Source: Bacteroidales bacterium
GTDB taxonomy: Bacteria; Bacteroidota; Bacteroidia; Bacteroidales; UBA3824
Direction of reading: 5' to 3'
DNA length: 41,800 bases
Assembly: GCA_017541145.1 (NCBI GenBank)
Contig: JAFXZT010000061.1
Span: 1-41,800, forward strand
Both the position numbers and the translations under genes were made by a program. How positions within the stretch are numbered: position 1 is the first letter of the stretch; each line of letters starts with the position of its first letter. A model generated the notes under the pieces. The model saw only the letters and a list, made by a program, of their open reading frames with translations. It ran no database searches and was not told where the DNA came from. Shown in pieces: positions 1-9,605 of the stretch.

Positions 1-44
1 GGCAACGTTTTCAGCCGAGCAGTACTAATAGCCCGAAAGCTTTC
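1..44 (+). rRNA. 23S ribosomal RNA, 3' end only
   Basis: The first bases contain the conserved tail of large-subunit rRNA, with the AGTACTAATAGCCCGAAAG block close to the 3' terminus. Only the last few dozen bases are in the window. The exact 3' end is estimated, because the 5' half of the terminal helix lies outside the window. A 5S gene follows about 65 bases later in the usual 23S-5S order. Confidence 0.85.
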
Positions 45-109
45 TTATGAAAAGTCTTACGCGATTGATTTGTTACTAACTTTTAAGTTGTGTCATTTTT
101 TTAAGATAT

Positions 110-223
110 TAAGGCGGTGATAGCGGCGAGGTTCCACCTCTACCCATTCCGAACAGAGAAGTTAAGCTCGCTTGCGCCGATGGTACTGAGATACGAACTG
201 GGAGAGTAGGTAACCGCCACCTT
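110..223 (+). rRNA. 5S ribosomal RNA
   Basis: The length, about 114 bases, and the internal landmarks fit 5S rRNA: CCATTCCGAACAGAGAAGTT and the GGGAGAGTAGG helix are clearly visible. The terminal helix pairs GGCGGT near the 5' end with ACCGCC near the 3' end. It sits downstream of 23S and is followed at once by a rho-independent terminator, so it is the last gene of the rRNA operon. The ends are uncertain by a few bases. Confidence 0.93.
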
Positions 224-227
224 TTAC

Positions 228-264
228 AAAGCGAAATCGTTAGAAATAATGGTTTCGCTTTTTT
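228..264 (+). terminator. rRNA operon intrinsic terminator
   Basis: An 11-base stem, AAAGCGAAATC at 228-238 against GGTTTCGCTTT at 251-261 (one G-T pair), is followed by a T-run. It ends the 23S-5S transcript. Confidence 0.85.
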
Positions 265-560
265 GTGTTGGTATGTGGTGGGTTTGTGTCGGTATATGTT
301 GGTTTGAGTATTTAAATTATTAGTTTGTTATTGAAAGTTTTTTATTATTTAACTTGCGTATTTTGTTTTTGTAACTAACGAAATTTCTGATAGTTTTATA
401 GCTTAGCGATTAGAGGTTGTGCTGTTGTTTTCAATCTGTTAAGAAATTTTTGGGGGATTTTATTTGTTTTTCTAAAAGTTTTTATATTTTTGTTTCTAGT
501 ATTGTTGCAGTTTATTTTGCTTTGTAACATGTTTGTAGTGAATTTTAATAATTTGAGTTT
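265..560. other. AT-rich intergenic stretch without a recognised gene
   Basis: About 296 bases between the rRNA terminator and the next gene. It is T-rich on the plus strand. I see no tRNA, no convincing open frame and no strong inverted repeat. It presumably holds the promoter of the gene at 561, but no TAnnTTTG element stands out. Confidence 0.6.
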
Positions 561-1694
561 ATGATTGATATTGAGGAATTGAATGAAAGAATTTTGCGTT
601 GTTATGAGAGTTTTCGTCGTGAAGATTCTTTGTCGTCACGAAAAAAATTAGCTTATGCTTTTATTGATGTTTGCTCGGTTTTCGCTGATTTGGGGGATTT
701 AGTTAATTTCGAAAATAATTTTAATAAAATTCGCGATCTCAAAATTTTTGATCAATTTCCTGATATTTCTAATTCAATTGCTTTCCTTTTTCCTATTTTG
801 ACTCTTAATGCTTCTTCTAAAATCAAAAATAAACCGGAATTGCTTGATGATGTGTTTTTTATGATGCGAGAATTGGTGTTGAATAAACCTTCTGAAGAGT
901 ATTCGCAACTGTTGAAAGCTATTCATCCTTTTCGTACGATTTGGAAAGGTTACAAGGAGTTTTGCCGATGGTGGAAATTCTCAAATTTTAGCAACACAGA
1001 TTATGTAACAATTGTTAACGACGAACCCGGAATCGATGGATGTTCACTTGCTGAATCTGCGTTGATTACTTTTACTCAGCGTGTTATGAATACTCAGTTT
1101 AAAGAAGATTTGGCGCGGCTCACGATGCTTTTTATTGAAAATTCCCAAAAACACAATTTTTCGTTGTATTCTAATTTTTATATCGCTCGTCTGTTTTTGA
1201 AATTGGGAATTTGTTTTAACCTTATTCAGCGCGTCTTGCGGCCTTTTGTGATTGAGTATTATAAAAATCCTTTTGCGTGGTATTATTTGTCCAAAACGTT
1301 TCCAAATTCACGGTTTATTGACAAATATTCGTGTTTGTTGATGTCTTTGGATTGTGCTGAAAATTTTGACGGCGATTTGGTGCCGGGAATTTTTCTTGAT
1401 ACTGCTTTTGTTCTGAAGGTAAACGGTAATCTCGATGTTGCGAAATATTATTTTGAGAAGTTTGTGGATTGCAAAAAATCAACAGATTCTGCGATTCCGA
1501 CCTATATTTCCGCGATTTTGAACGAAAATTGGTATAAGTCAACACAATCCGTTCCTACTGAGCTTAACTTCGATTTTAAAGGAAATTGCCGTGGTATTTT
1601 GCGCAGTCTCAAGGATGCCGATCGTGAGGTTTGGGCAAGTCTTTATCGTTTTGCGCGTGACAAAAATATGGAATCTGTGGACTGGAACTGTTAA
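561..1694 (+). CDS. hypothetical helical-repeat (TPR-like) protein
   Basis: A 377-aa soluble protein with no signal peptide or membrane segment. It is rich in Phe, Leu, Trp and Tyr and reads as a helical-repeat protein: residues about 200-320 contain helix pairs with motifs such as PFAWYYLSKTF and GNLDVAKYYFEKF. The pattern of a helical repeat with PF.W..L...F resembles, from memory, Bacteroidales proteins labelled DUF7017; this is a weak comparison, and no C-terminal cold-shock-like domain is present. No catalytic motif is visible. It lies alone between the rRNA operon and proS, in the same direction as proS with about 100 bases between. Function unknown. Confidence 0.7.
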   Translation: MIDIEELNERILRCYESFRREDSLSSRKKLAYAFIDVCSVFADLGDLVNFENNFNKIRDLKIFDQFPDISNSIAFLFPILTLNASSKIKNKPELLDDVFFMMRELVLNKPSEEYSQLLKAIHPFRTIWKGYKEFCRWWKFSNFSNTDYVTIVNDEPGIDGCSLAESALITFTQRVMNTQFKEDLARLTMLFIENSQKHNFSLYSNFYIARLFLKLGICFNLIQRVLRPFVIEYYKNPFAWYYLSKTFPNSRFIDKYSCLLMSLDCAENFDGDLVPGIFLDTAFVLKVNGNLDVAKYYFEKFVDCKKSTDSAIPTYISAILNENWYKSTQSVPTELNFDFKGNCRGILRSLKDADREVWASLYRFARDKNMESVDWNC

Positions 1695-1794
1695 TACATA
1701 TTGATGTTAGAAAAAAATACCCGAAAAATTCTAATTTCTCAAAAAAAATTGTTTCCTTTGCATTCTGAAAATTAAGTTTATACATTACATACAA

Positions 1795-3267
1795 ATGGCT
1801 GATTTTATAACTAAAAGATCGGAAGATTACTCAAAATGGTACACCGATCTCGTTACTTCCGCTGATTTGGCTGAAAATTCAGCTGTCAGAGGCTGTATGG
1901 TAATCAAACCTTACGGATATTCTATTTGGGAAACAATGCAACACGAACTTGACAGAAGATTCAAGGAAACCGGTCATCATAATGCATATTTTCCTATTTT
2001 TATTCCGAAATCTTTTTTTAGTCGTGAAGCAGAGCACGTAAAAGGTTTTGCTAAGGAATGTGCTGTTGTAACACATTATCGTTTAAGAACTTCTGACGAC
2101 GGAAAGGATATCGTGGTTGACGAAAATGCTAAACTCGAAGAAGAGTTGATTGTTCGTCCTACTTCTGAAACTATTATTTGGAATACATACAAAAATTGGA
2201 TTCACTCATATCGTGATCTTCCGATTCTTATCAATCAGTGGGCTAATGTTGTACGTTGGGAAATGCGTACAAGATTGTTTTTGCGTACTGCTGAATTTCT
2301 TTGGCAGGAAGGTCACACGGCTCATGCTACCAAGGAAGAAGCTTTGGATGAGGCTCAAAAGATGCTTGACGTTTATGCAGATTTTGCAGAAAATGTGTTG
2401 GCAATTCCGGTTTTGAAAGGTGTGAAAACTCCTACTGAAAGATTTGCCGGTGCGTTGGAAACTTTCTGTATTGAAGCTATGATGCAAGACGGAAAGGCAC
2501 TTCAAGCCGGTACTTCTCACTTCTTGGGACAGAATTTTGCAAAGGCTTTTGATGTAAAATTCCTCAACAAAGAAGGTAAACAGGAAACTGTTTGGGCTAC
2601 TTCTTGGGGTGTTTCTACACGTTTGATGGGTGCACTTATTATGACTCACTCTGATGACAACGGTTTGGTATTGCCTCCAAAAGTTGCTCCTCTTCACGTA
2701 GTTATCGTTCCTATTTTCAGAAAGTTAGAAGAAGTTGATAAGATTTACGAAAGAGTAAAACCAATTATCGATTCGTTGAAAGCTAAAGGTTTGACTGTAA
2801 AATTTGATGATTCTGACAATCAAAAACCGGGTTGGAAATTTGCTCAATACGAATTGCAAGGTGTACCTGTTCGTTTGGCAATTGGTGCAAGAGATTTGTC
2901 AAATGGCACAATCGAAGTTTTCCGTCGCGATACTATGGAAAAACAGACTGTAAATATCGACGGTGTTGACGAATATGTTTACAAGCTTATGGACGAAATT
3001 CAGAAGAATATCTATCAGAAAGCATTGAATTACAGAGAGTCACACACTTACAAAGCTGATACTTACGAAGAATTCAAAGCTGCTCTTGATAAAGGCGGTT
3101 TTGTACTTGCTCCATGGGATGGAACTGCTGAAACTGAGGCTCGTATCAAGGAAGAAACAAAGGCTACAATCCGTTGTATTCCTTTGAACAATCCGCTTGA
3201 AGACGGCGTGGATATGCTTACTGGCAAGCCTTCTAAACAGCGCGTTGTTTTCGCAAGAGCTTACTAA
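1795..3267 (+). CDS. proS: prolyl-tRNA synthetase (archaeal/eukaryotic-type, ProS type 3)
   Basis: A class II aminoacyl-tRNA synthetase that charges tRNA-Pro with proline using ATP. The 490-aa length, the N-terminal [12 protein letters not shown] start and the C-terminal Tyr (FARAY) are typical of the archaeal/eukaryotic-like form used by Bacteroidetes. Class II motif 2 is visible in [20 protein letters not shown], followed by QEGHTAHAT. Motif 3 is in [18 protein letters not shown], after the proline-pocket segment [10 protein letters not shown]. The anticodon-binding domain occupies roughly residues 295-400. The C-terminal domain has one Cys in ATIRCIPL, so the four-Cys zinc site of archaeal relatives is lost, as I recall for Bacteroides homologues. 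A terminator follows directly. Confidence 0.96.
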   Translation: MADFITKRSEDYSKWYTDLVTSADLAENSAVRGCMVIKPYGYSIWETMQHELDRRFKETGHHNAYFPIFIPKSFFSREAEHVKGFAKECAVVTHYRLRTSDDGKDIVVDENAKLEEELIVRPTSETIIWNTYKNWIHSYRDLPILINQWANVVRWEMRTRLFLRTAEFLWQEGHTAHATKEEALDEAQKMLDVYADFAENVLAIPVLKGVKTPTERFAGALETFCIEAMMQDGKALQAGTSHFLGQNFAKAFDVKFLNKEGKQETVWATSWGVSTRLMGALIMTHSDDNGLVLPPKVAPLHVVIVPIFRKLEEVDKIYERVKPIIDSLKAKGLTVKFDDSDNQKPGWKFAQYELQGVPVRLAIGARDLSNGTIEVFRRDTMEKQTVNIDGVDEYVYKLMDEIQKNIYQKALNYRESHTYKADTYEEFKAALDKGGFVLAPWDGTAETEARIKEETKATIRCIPLNNPLEDGVDMLTGKPSKQRVVFARAY

Positions 3268-3301
3268 TTTTAATTTGTATTTAAGAATTTTTCTTTAATA
3301 T

Positions 3302-3345
3302 TCCCGATTTCCTTGCAAAATGATGTAAGAAAATCGGGATTTTTT
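3302..3345 (+). terminator. intrinsic terminator of proS
   Basis: TCCCGATTT at 3302-3310 pairs with AAATCGGGA at 3331-3339, followed by a T-run. It lies about 35 bases after the proS stop codon. Confidence 0.85.
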
Positions 3346-3499
3346 GTAAATTGATATTCAGTATTTTATCTATTTGCTTTGAAAAAGATTTAAAAATAAT
3401 TGTTAAATAATTTCTTAATTAAAAATATTCTTTCTATCTTTCGATACTAAAAATACAGATAACTTTTTGTTTAATAATTTCATTAACAATAATAAAAAA

Positions 3500-4210
3500 A
3501 TGGACGCATTAACTAAAAAATTAGTAGCTGAATGTGTAGGAACATTCACTTTAGTATTAGGCGGTTGCGGTACAGCGATATTTGCCGGTGGATCAGTTGG
3601 ATTTTTGGGTGTAGCTATTGCATTTGGTCTTACCGTAGTTGCGATGGCTTACGGAATCGGACATATTTCCGGGGCTCACCTCAATCCGGCAGTTTCGTTT
3701 GGATGCTTTGTAAGCGGTAGGATGTCAGGCAAGGAATTCGGCTTGTACTCTTTGGCTCAGATTATTGGTGCAATTATCGCAGCAGCAATTCTTTACATCG
3801 TTGCTACACAGTCTTCAATGAAAATTGATACATTTGCAGCTAACGGATTCGGTTCTGAATTCTATTCAAATGCAACAGGTTATCAAAATTGCTCACTTGT
3901 AGGCGCGTTTATTACCGAAATGGTTTTAACTTTCATTTTCTTGATTGTAATTCTTGGTTCTACTGATAAATTTGGCGGTGCAGGTATCAACGCCGGTCTT
4001 GCTATCGGTTTAACATTGGTACTCATTCACTTAGTAAGCATTCCGTTGACAAATACAAGTGTTAATCCGGCTCGTTCTATTTCTCAAGCATTGTTTTCAG
4101 AAAACAGCTTGGCAATGAGTCAACTTTGGTTGTTTATCGTTGCTCCGTTAGTCGGTGCTGCATTGGCAGGTTTGCTTTACAAAGGACTTTTCCAAAAAGA
4201 AGATAAATAG
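3500..4210 (+). CDS. aqpZ: aquaporin Z, water channel
   Basis: An inner-membrane water channel of the MIP family with six transmembrane helices. Both NPA boxes are present: HLNPAVSFG at residue 62 and TSVNPARSI at residue 189. The segment IHLVSIPLTNTSVNPARS keeps the His, small residue and Arg of the narrow aromatic/arginine filter of AqpZ, which argues for a water-selective channel and not a glycerol facilitator. I chose the ATG at 3500 (236 aa), because AqpZ proteins begin a few residues before KLVAECVGTF. An upstream in-frame ATG at 3467 would add an Asn-rich 11-residue extension that is unlikely to be translated. The gene has its own terminator and stands alone. Confidence 0.93.
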   Translation: MDALTKKLVAECVGTFTLVLGGCGTAIFAGGSVGFLGVAIAFGLTVVAMAYGIGHISGAHLNPAVSFGCFVSGRMSGKEFGLYSLAQIIGAIIAAAILYIVATQSSMKIDTFAANGFGSEFYSNATGYQNCSLVGAFITEMVLTFIFLIVILGSTDKFGGAGINAGLAIGLTLVLIHLVSIPLTNTSVNPARSISQALFSENSLAMSQLWLFIVAPLVGAALAGLLYKGLFQKEDK

Positions 4211-4237
4211 ATATTAATTTTGATTTTTACATAATGT

Positions 4238-4271
4238 AAGAGATTGTCTTTTTTAGGCAATCTCTTTTTTA
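4238..4271 (+). terminator. intrinsic terminator of aqpZ
   Basis: AAGAGATTG at 4238-4246 pairs with CAATCTCTT at 4258-4266, followed by a T-run. It begins 28 bases past the aqpZ stop. Confidence 0.88.
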
Positions 4272-4283
4272 TTTTCAGTCAAT

Positions 4284-4322
4284 AAAAAAGCCGGAACTTG
4301 AAAAATTTCTTCATGTTCCGGC
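4284..4322 (-). terminator. intrinsic terminator of the helicase/coiled-coil unit
   Basis: Read on the minus strand, GCCGGAAC (4322-4315) pairs with GTTCCGGC (4297-4290) and is followed by six T (4289-4284). It ends transcription coming from 4356. Confidence 0.85.
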
Positions 4323-4355
4323 GTATATCTGTGGAATTGATTAACATTCAGTGTT

Positions 4356-5180
4356 TTACTTGAATAACATCTCTGTAATGTGCGGCCATTTTATAGCAAG
4401 ATAAACGATTGCTCCGGTGGCTACAATTGCAAGTAAAAATATTATCCAAACCAAAAATTTTAATGTTTTAAGCGAACTGTTGTTTTTCTTGGCTTGAATC
4501 AAAGTTTCGTTTTTAGCAAGTGTTTTGGTAATTTCATCAAGTTTCTGATTTGTAGCAGATTGTTCTGTTGTAAAATTCTCAATTAGAGTGTTTAAACGTT
4601 CCAATCGTGCCGGAAAATCTATGCTTGAAATCTTGTTGCTGAGAACTTCTGTACTTTGCGCCAATTCAAGATACGAATTCAAAAGTTTGTCGGTTTCGGC
4701 TGATTGTTTGATATAAGTTGCAGAAACTTCTTCAATTTTTTTCGTAGCTTTTTCGGCGTTTGATTTTAAAAGATTGTTTTGATCATCAAATTTTTTCTCT
4801 GCCTCGGTTACAAGTTTTGAAATTGAACTTTCTTGACTTGAAATCGATTTGTTCAAAAGTGTTGAAGTATTTTGATTTGCGGTTTCTACCAATTTTGTAT
4901 AATTGTCAAACACTTTTGATTGTTCCGAAACGGCAGATTTCAGATGATTAATCATTTCCTGCTGTTTGTCGGACGATTGTTTGTTGGCTTCGTTCAAAAA
5001 TTTGGTATAAAGGTCGGTGAGTTTATCAATATTTTTCGAAAACTCAGCATGTATTGATTTTGTTTCTTCGATTACCGAGTTGGATGCAGTTCCAGCCTCA
5101 GAAATCATTTTTGCAGCAGACTGAAGATTTTCCAAGTCTTTCTGCAATTGTGCTAATTCGTTGTTAATCAATTCTTTCAT
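4356..5180 (-). CDS. tail-anchored coiled-coil membrane protein
   Basis: A 274-aa protein made of long amphipathic helices (residues about 1-235; rich in Glu, Lys, Ser, Gln and Asn, no Cys and almost no Pro or Gly) ending in a single hydrophobic segment (about 243-265, FLVWIIFLLAIVATGAIVYL) and a short tail. With no N-terminal signal sequence it should be anchored by its C-terminus with the coiled coil in the cytoplasm. It lies 74 bases downstream of the 1365-aa helicase gene, same strand, and a terminator follows it, so the two are probably co-transcribed. It may anchor or oligomerise the helicase at the membrane; this is inference from context. I do not recognise a named family. Confidence 0.75.
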   Translation of the reverse strand: MKELINNELAQLQKDLENLQSAAKMISEAGTASNSVIEETKSIHAEFSKNIDKLTDLYTKFLNEANKQSSDKQQEMINHLKSAVSEQSKVFDNYTKLVETANQNTSTLLNKSISSQESSISKLVTEAEKKFDDQNNLLKSNAEKATKKIEEVSATYIKQSAETDKLLNSYLELAQSTEVLSNKISSIDFPARLERLNTLIENFTTEQSATNQKLDEITKTLAKNETLIQAKKNNSSLKTLKFLVWIIFLLAIVATGAIVYLAIKWPHITEMLFK

Positions 5181-5254
5181 TTCCTTTCTAAGAATTATTT
5201 TTTATGACTATAAAATTATTAGAATTTTCTCTTATTATGAAATTTTTTCGCTAT

Positions 5255-8200
5255 TTATTTGTTTTGACTTGTGTTTAATTCTTCGGTTTTCAAAACGTTA
5301 GAATTAAACCATTTTAGCCATTGGTGTTGAACTTTCATTGTCAAAATTTCTTCAGATTCGTCTTTCAAATCGTAATTTTCATCGCAAATTTTTTCGGTGA
5401 TATTTTCCATATTTTCGAGAAAATCTTTGATTGATTCTTTTTGTCGAAGTTCTGAAAGTCCTTCACTGATAATTTCATATGCATTGTAACGGTTTTCTTC
5501 GTCCAAAGTATTTCCGGTGAAAATCTTGCAATATCCGTAAATAATTTTGTTGGACGGCGTGCGATTTTCCGGTATTGATTGTTCCATCGAATCCTGAAGG
5601 CTGGCGAGTTCGTTGATATTGCTGCCTGCCCTGTTGATTATGCCGATTATACCGCTTACATTTGCTGTGTTGTCAGGAATTTCGTCGCAAACAAATTTGC
5701 ATTTGTATCTTGAAACAAAATAGTTTTGAAGATTTTTTTGAATCATATCTTGCGACAAAGTTCCGTCTTTTTGTTTCTTGAGTATTGTCTCAAAAAACTT
5801 GCTTGAATCCTTGGCTGCTCTCTCGTAAAGCGGATAAATCTCTGTGTAAAAGAAATCTATGAGTACATTTGAGTATTTTTCGATATTCAAGAATTTTTCT
5901 TCTTCGATACTTGAGATGTACAGCAAAGTTTTCTCTTTTGTAAGATTTCGTTGCAAAATCGGCAGCAATTTCATCTTGTAGAAATCCTTGTTGTGTTTTG
6001 TCAACGAAACAATCACTTCGCCCTTTGCCGAGTTCGTTTGGTAATCGTCTATGATGTCAATTTCTTTGAGCCTTGTTATCGCGCGTAGAGTATCTTTTTG
6101 ATTACGGAATTTTGTGTAATGTTCTATTAACTCGATGTGCTTTTTGTCGCTCAAATTTTTGGTTCTTACTTCATATTCTTTTGCCAACAGCTTTTCAAAA
6201 CTTGTAAAATCCGTTGTGTGATTATAACAACGTCTGATTTGCGAAACTGTAATATTTGCATTCAATTGATTGTTAATCAGTTCTGTAGCCTCGTAAAAAC
6301 TGTTGTTATAAAACGGAACTGTTACATTTGCCGAATTTCCTTCCATGATAGCGTCCAACGCGGTTTGAATTCCGTCGTTTTCTTCCGAAATTCGTTCGGT
6401 TTCCATTGTTGAAAGAAATTCAAGCGGATTTTCCGTGTTGTCGTTTATCAAATCGAAAATAAATGTCTGAATTTTTAGTGCTAACTCTTTGTCGTACTGC
6501 ATTTCAGGCATATTAAGTTCGTTGGTTTTGAAGTTGATAAAACCTAAACTTTTGTTGCGTTGTTGAGTGTAAATATATAATTGATACGGGTTGTAACTCG
6601 GTTCGGTATCAGTATCAATTTCGATATTAAATTCGTTGTAAACTGCGTCTATTACTGTCTGTCTGTCAGAATATTGCGGGAAAATCACACCGTTGAGAAT
6701 TTCGTTGATTATGATTTTTTCCTTGTCAGGTCCCGGATTCTGATTGAGCAACCGTTGAAGATTGTTTGCAGTATCAAAATTTGTAATTATAACATTTTCA
6801 GCAGTTTTAAGATTGCCTTTTTCATCGCGAACCGATTCATAACCCGAAAAATCTTTTTCTACAGTGTTGATAAACAAATCGATTTTCGGATTTGAACTTG
6901 TGGTAGCACCTCTACCGTTCATTCTGCAAAACGCATCCAAAGACAATGGCGGCTCAAAATGTATAATATTTGACAAATTGTTTACATGTATACCAATTCC
7001 GGCATTTTGTGTTGCTGACAAAATGTAAGATTTGTCGTTGCAAAAATTCTTGGTGGCTTTCATGCTGCTTACTGCTTCCGATGCTGTAATCGGACGGTCA
7101 AGTTCCACAATATCACCAAGATAGTAATCCGATTCAAGACCGGCAATCATATAATTGTCGCTTTCCGGAGTCTGTTTGTCGAACGGACTTTGTGCCGAGA
7201 AAATTATTGTTTTTGGTGTAAAATCTTTAGTTTTTTCGTTTGTGATTATTTTTTCGGCTTCCACCTGTTTCATCTTTCGAGAATAAGAAGTCAGGTCGGA
7301 GTTGCCGGCATTGTTCATTGTAATTTCGTGAACTGTAAGGTTAATTTTTCTTACAACATCCGATTTTACAACCATGATATTGTCGATTTGGAGTTTTTCG
7401 GCAATTTCGTTTTGAATATTTGTTTCTTGTACCGAAGTAAATGCTCCAATTCGTAACGTATTGATATACTCATCGTTGAAGTTTTTCGCGATGATATTTT
7501 TGATATCTTGATAGTAAGCTCTGTATTCCGAAGTTTGCAGCGAAATTCTTTGCGCCTCGTCGAGCATGATGAAATAAATCGGAATATTTTTATTGTCTAT
7601 CTGCTTGAAAACGTTGCGGATATACGGATCGTGTATCAACGACGGCGACAAGAATGTGATGATACTTCTACCGTTTATCACGTCCTGAACTGCCAAATAT
7701 CTGTCAAGAGAATTTTGCAATGCCGGATTGATATAATAATCAATATCAATATTTCTGTGTCGCAGCGTGTCGAATTGCATGTCCATTACGGCGAGGGTAG
7801 GAGAGAGTACAAAACTATAGCCCGGTTTCATGAGAGCTGTAAACAATGTTACTAAAGTTTTACCTGTACCCGGTGCCGAAACTTGCAAAATATTGTTGCC
7901 GTTTAGCAGTTGACTGATGCTCTCCGCCTGACCTTTCAGAAATTCGTTTTTCGCAAACAAGTTTTTCAAGAAATATCTCAACGATTCTTCTTGCTCGTTA
8001 AAATCTTCTTCGTCTTCTTTTTTAAGGTCAATATCGTAATGGATGTAATTGTTGAACAGCAGTTTAGTGTTTGTTCTCGGTGATTTTGCGGATCTGATTA
8101 CTGCGTATTTTTTTGCTTTGGTATTTGGTACTTCGTTCTCAAAACTTACACGTTTCAAAACAGAAATATCAATAAGCAAATCGTATTGTTTTTCCGAATC

Positions 8201-9352
8201 GAATTCCGTAACGTCCTCACGGTTACCTTGATACAGCAAGTTGAGTTCTGTTTCGGCAAATTCTTCGGTATAAAAAATATCAAGTTTTACAGTCGGGAAT
8301 TTTCGGTCGCAATTTTCAAGTTGAAAAAAGTTGTTGAAATGCTGTTTCAAATCCTCAATTGCGAGAAAACCGCATGGTACATCGCGCTCAATAACACCGA
8401 TTTTCCAAATTTTGTCGCTCAATTTCAATGCACCGGAATTGATTGCCTCAAGCAAAACTTTTTGAATTCTGGCAATTGCAAGCGGCGTGAGTGCAATTTG
8501 CAACGCTTCAATTCCGTCTTCTGAATTGTAAAGCGGAGAATTATAATTGTCGCGAATAATATCAAAATACGGACTTTGCGAGAAATACGAAAGTTCCTCG
8601 GTTTTGTCGTAAGGATTGTCGTTTTTTCTTACAATTACTCTTCCGTCAACATTTATCGAATTTAGTAATTCTTTGATACAATCCTCTGTAATATAATCAG
8701 TTGTATCAACTTCGCCGTCATCGTAATTGAAAGCAAAAGTTACGCAATCCTTGGTATTTTCTGAATACGGCGCACTAAAACACAAATCGCATTTCTCGTT
8801 GAGAAACATGTAGTTAGGATTGTTTTTCAGTACGTCGAGACGGCGGTGAAAATTCTTGGAAAATTCAAAAATCTTATCAAAATCTCTCTTAGTTTCAGCG
8901 AGTTGGAAAATATAATCACCCAAAACCGGAACTGCACCGTTTTTGATAAAATCATAAACTTGCTGTTCCTTGCTGTGTACAGAAATTACTCTTTTGGCTT
9001 TCACTCTTGGGTCGATAATATGCAACGCCTTGAAAACCATTTCTTTGACTTCACGCTTAGCGATTTCACGAGAGATTGTGCCATTGTCGGAAATTTTCTT
9101 TTGTGTTTTGCCAATTGTAGTAGACAAGATGTCTTCCACAAATTGAGAAACATACGCCGGCGTGCCTCGTGACACCATATTATAAATAAGTGCAACCGAA
9201 GCGTCTTCGCAATCGTCTTTTATATCGATATTGCTATCCAGTTCAAAATAAGAAAGTTGCTCGGTAAGTGAATCAACTTTCTTTTTCATCGAGTCGTTAG
9301 TTTTTAGCGTTTCGATGGCATTCGTGAAATATCCCGCCTTTAGCTGTATCAT
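5255..9352 (-). CDS. very large SF2-type DEAD-like helicase/ATPase, function unknown
   Basis: A 1365-aa protein with a helicase core in its middle. Walker A (SAPGTGKT) is near residue 495, the motif II Asp-Glu box (MLDEAQRIS) near 597, a motif III-like LSATQ near 780 and a motif VI-like FCRMNGRG near 812. The core is flanked by about 480 N-terminal and 500 C-terminal residues with no motif I recognise. DEAQ and RMNGRG are non-standard forms of DExx and QxxGRxxR. I see no nuclease, methyltransferase or zinc motif. The gene is first in a leftward unit with the tail-anchored coiled-coil gene and has a consensus -7 element 28 bases before its start. It could belong to a defence or mobile-element system, but nothing next to it proves that. 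Confidence 0.8.
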   Translation of the reverse strand: MIQLKAGYFTNAIETLKTNDSMKKKVDSLTEQLSYFELDSNIDIKDDCEDASVALIYNMVSRGTPAYVSQFVEDILSTTIGKTQKKISDNGTISREIAKREVKEMVFKALHIIDPRVKAKRVISVHSKEQQVYDFIKNGAVPVLGDYIFQLAETKRDFDKIFEFSKNFHRRLDVLKNNPNYMFLNEKCDLCFSAPYSENTKDCVTFAFNYDDGEVDTTDYITEDCIKELLNSINVDGRVIVRKNDNPYDKTEELSYFSQSPYFDIIRDNYNSPLYNSEDGIEALQIALTPLAIARIQKVLLEAINSGALKLSDKIWKIGVIERDVPCGFLAIEDLKQHFNNFFQLENCDRKFPTVKLDIFYTEEFAETELNLLYQGNREDVTEFDSEKQYDLLIDISVLKRVSFENEVPNTKAKKYAVIRSAKSPRTNTKLLFNNYIHYDIDLKKEDEEDFNEQEESLRYFLKNLFAKNEFLKGQAESISQLLNGNNILQVSAPGTGKTLVTLFTALMKPGYSFVLSPTLAVMDMQFDTLRHRNIDIDYYINPALQNSLDRYLAVQDVINGRSIITFLSPSLIHDPYIRNVFKQIDNKNIPIYFIMLDEAQRISLQTSEYRAYYQDIKNIIAKNFNDEYINTLRIGAFTSVQETNIQNEIAEKLQIDNIMVVKSDVVRKINLTVHEITMNNAGNSDLTSYSRKMKQVEAEKIITNEKTKDFTPKTIIFSAQSPFDKQTPESDNYMIAGLESDYYLGDIVELDRPITASEAVSSMKATKNFCNDKSYILSATQNAGIGIHVNNLSNIIHFEPPLSLDAFCRMNGRGATTSSNPKIDLFINTVEKDFSGYESVRDEKGNLKTAENVIITNFDTANNLQRLLNQNPGPDKEKIIINEILNGVIFPQYSDRQTVIDAVYNEFNIEIDTDTEPSYNPYQLYIYTQQRNKSLGFINFKTNELNMPEMQYDKELALKIQTFIFDLINDNTENPLEFLSTMETERISEENDGIQTALDAIMEGNSANVTVPFYNNSFYEATELINNQLNANITVSQIRRCYNHTTDFTSFEKLLAKEYEVRTKNLSDKKHIELIEHYTKFRNQKDTLRAITRLKEIDIIDDYQTNSAKGEVIVSLTKHNKDFYKMKLLPILQRNLTKEKTLLYISSIEEEKFLNIEKYSNVLIDFFYTEIYPLYERAAKDSSKFFETILKKQKDGTLSQDMIQKNLQNYFVSRYKCKFVCDEIPDNTANVSGIIGIINRAGSNINELASLQDSMEQSIPENRTPSNKIIYGYCKIFTGNTLDEENRYNAYEIISEGLSELRQKESIKDFLENMENITEKICDENYDLKDESEEILTMKVQHQWLKWFNSNVLKTEELNTSQNK

Positions 9353-9379
9353 AGATTTTGGATTTTGATATCAATATTG

Positions 9380-9412
9380 CAAATATAATATAAATTTCTT
9401 TACGCCCCCCAA
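9380..9412 (-). promoter_or_regulatory. predicted promoter of the helicase unit
   Basis: On the minus strand there is a perfect Bacteroidetes -7 element, TATATTTG, at 9387-9380. A TTG at 9412-9410 lies 22 bases upstream as a possible -33 element. The spacing is slightly longer than usual. Confidence 0.5.
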
Positions 9413-9520
9413 CAAATAAATAACTTTTTTAGCTATTTTGTTCAAATTATTTTGTTGACAAAAATATTGTATTTGTTGTTAATTATGATATTTTTTTATT
9501 TTCCTTATTTTTCTGAAATT

Positions 9521-9553
9521 TTTGTTGTTTTTTCACAGAAAAACTTATTTTTG
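9521..9553 (+). promoter_or_regulatory. predicted promoter of the secreted protein at 9606
   Basis: TTTG at 9521-9524, 21 bases, then TATTTTTG at 9546-9553. This fits the TTTG / TAnnTTTG primary-sigma promoter of Bacteroidetes and implies a leader of about 45 bases. Confidence 0.6.
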
Positions 9554-9605
9554 AGCATTATTTTATTACAAATTTTAGTAACAACAAATCAAAATCTATT
9601 CAATT

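Noticed and set aside
265-560. tRNA gene after the rRNA operon
   Set aside because: No cloverleaf, no GTTCGAATC-like T-loop and no CCA end found in this AT-rich stretch.
2206-2697. 163-codon open frame on the minus strand inside proS
   Set aside because: It lies wholly antisense to a certain gene and its translation is rich in Ser, Phe, Cys and His with no domain pattern; it is a by-product of codon use.
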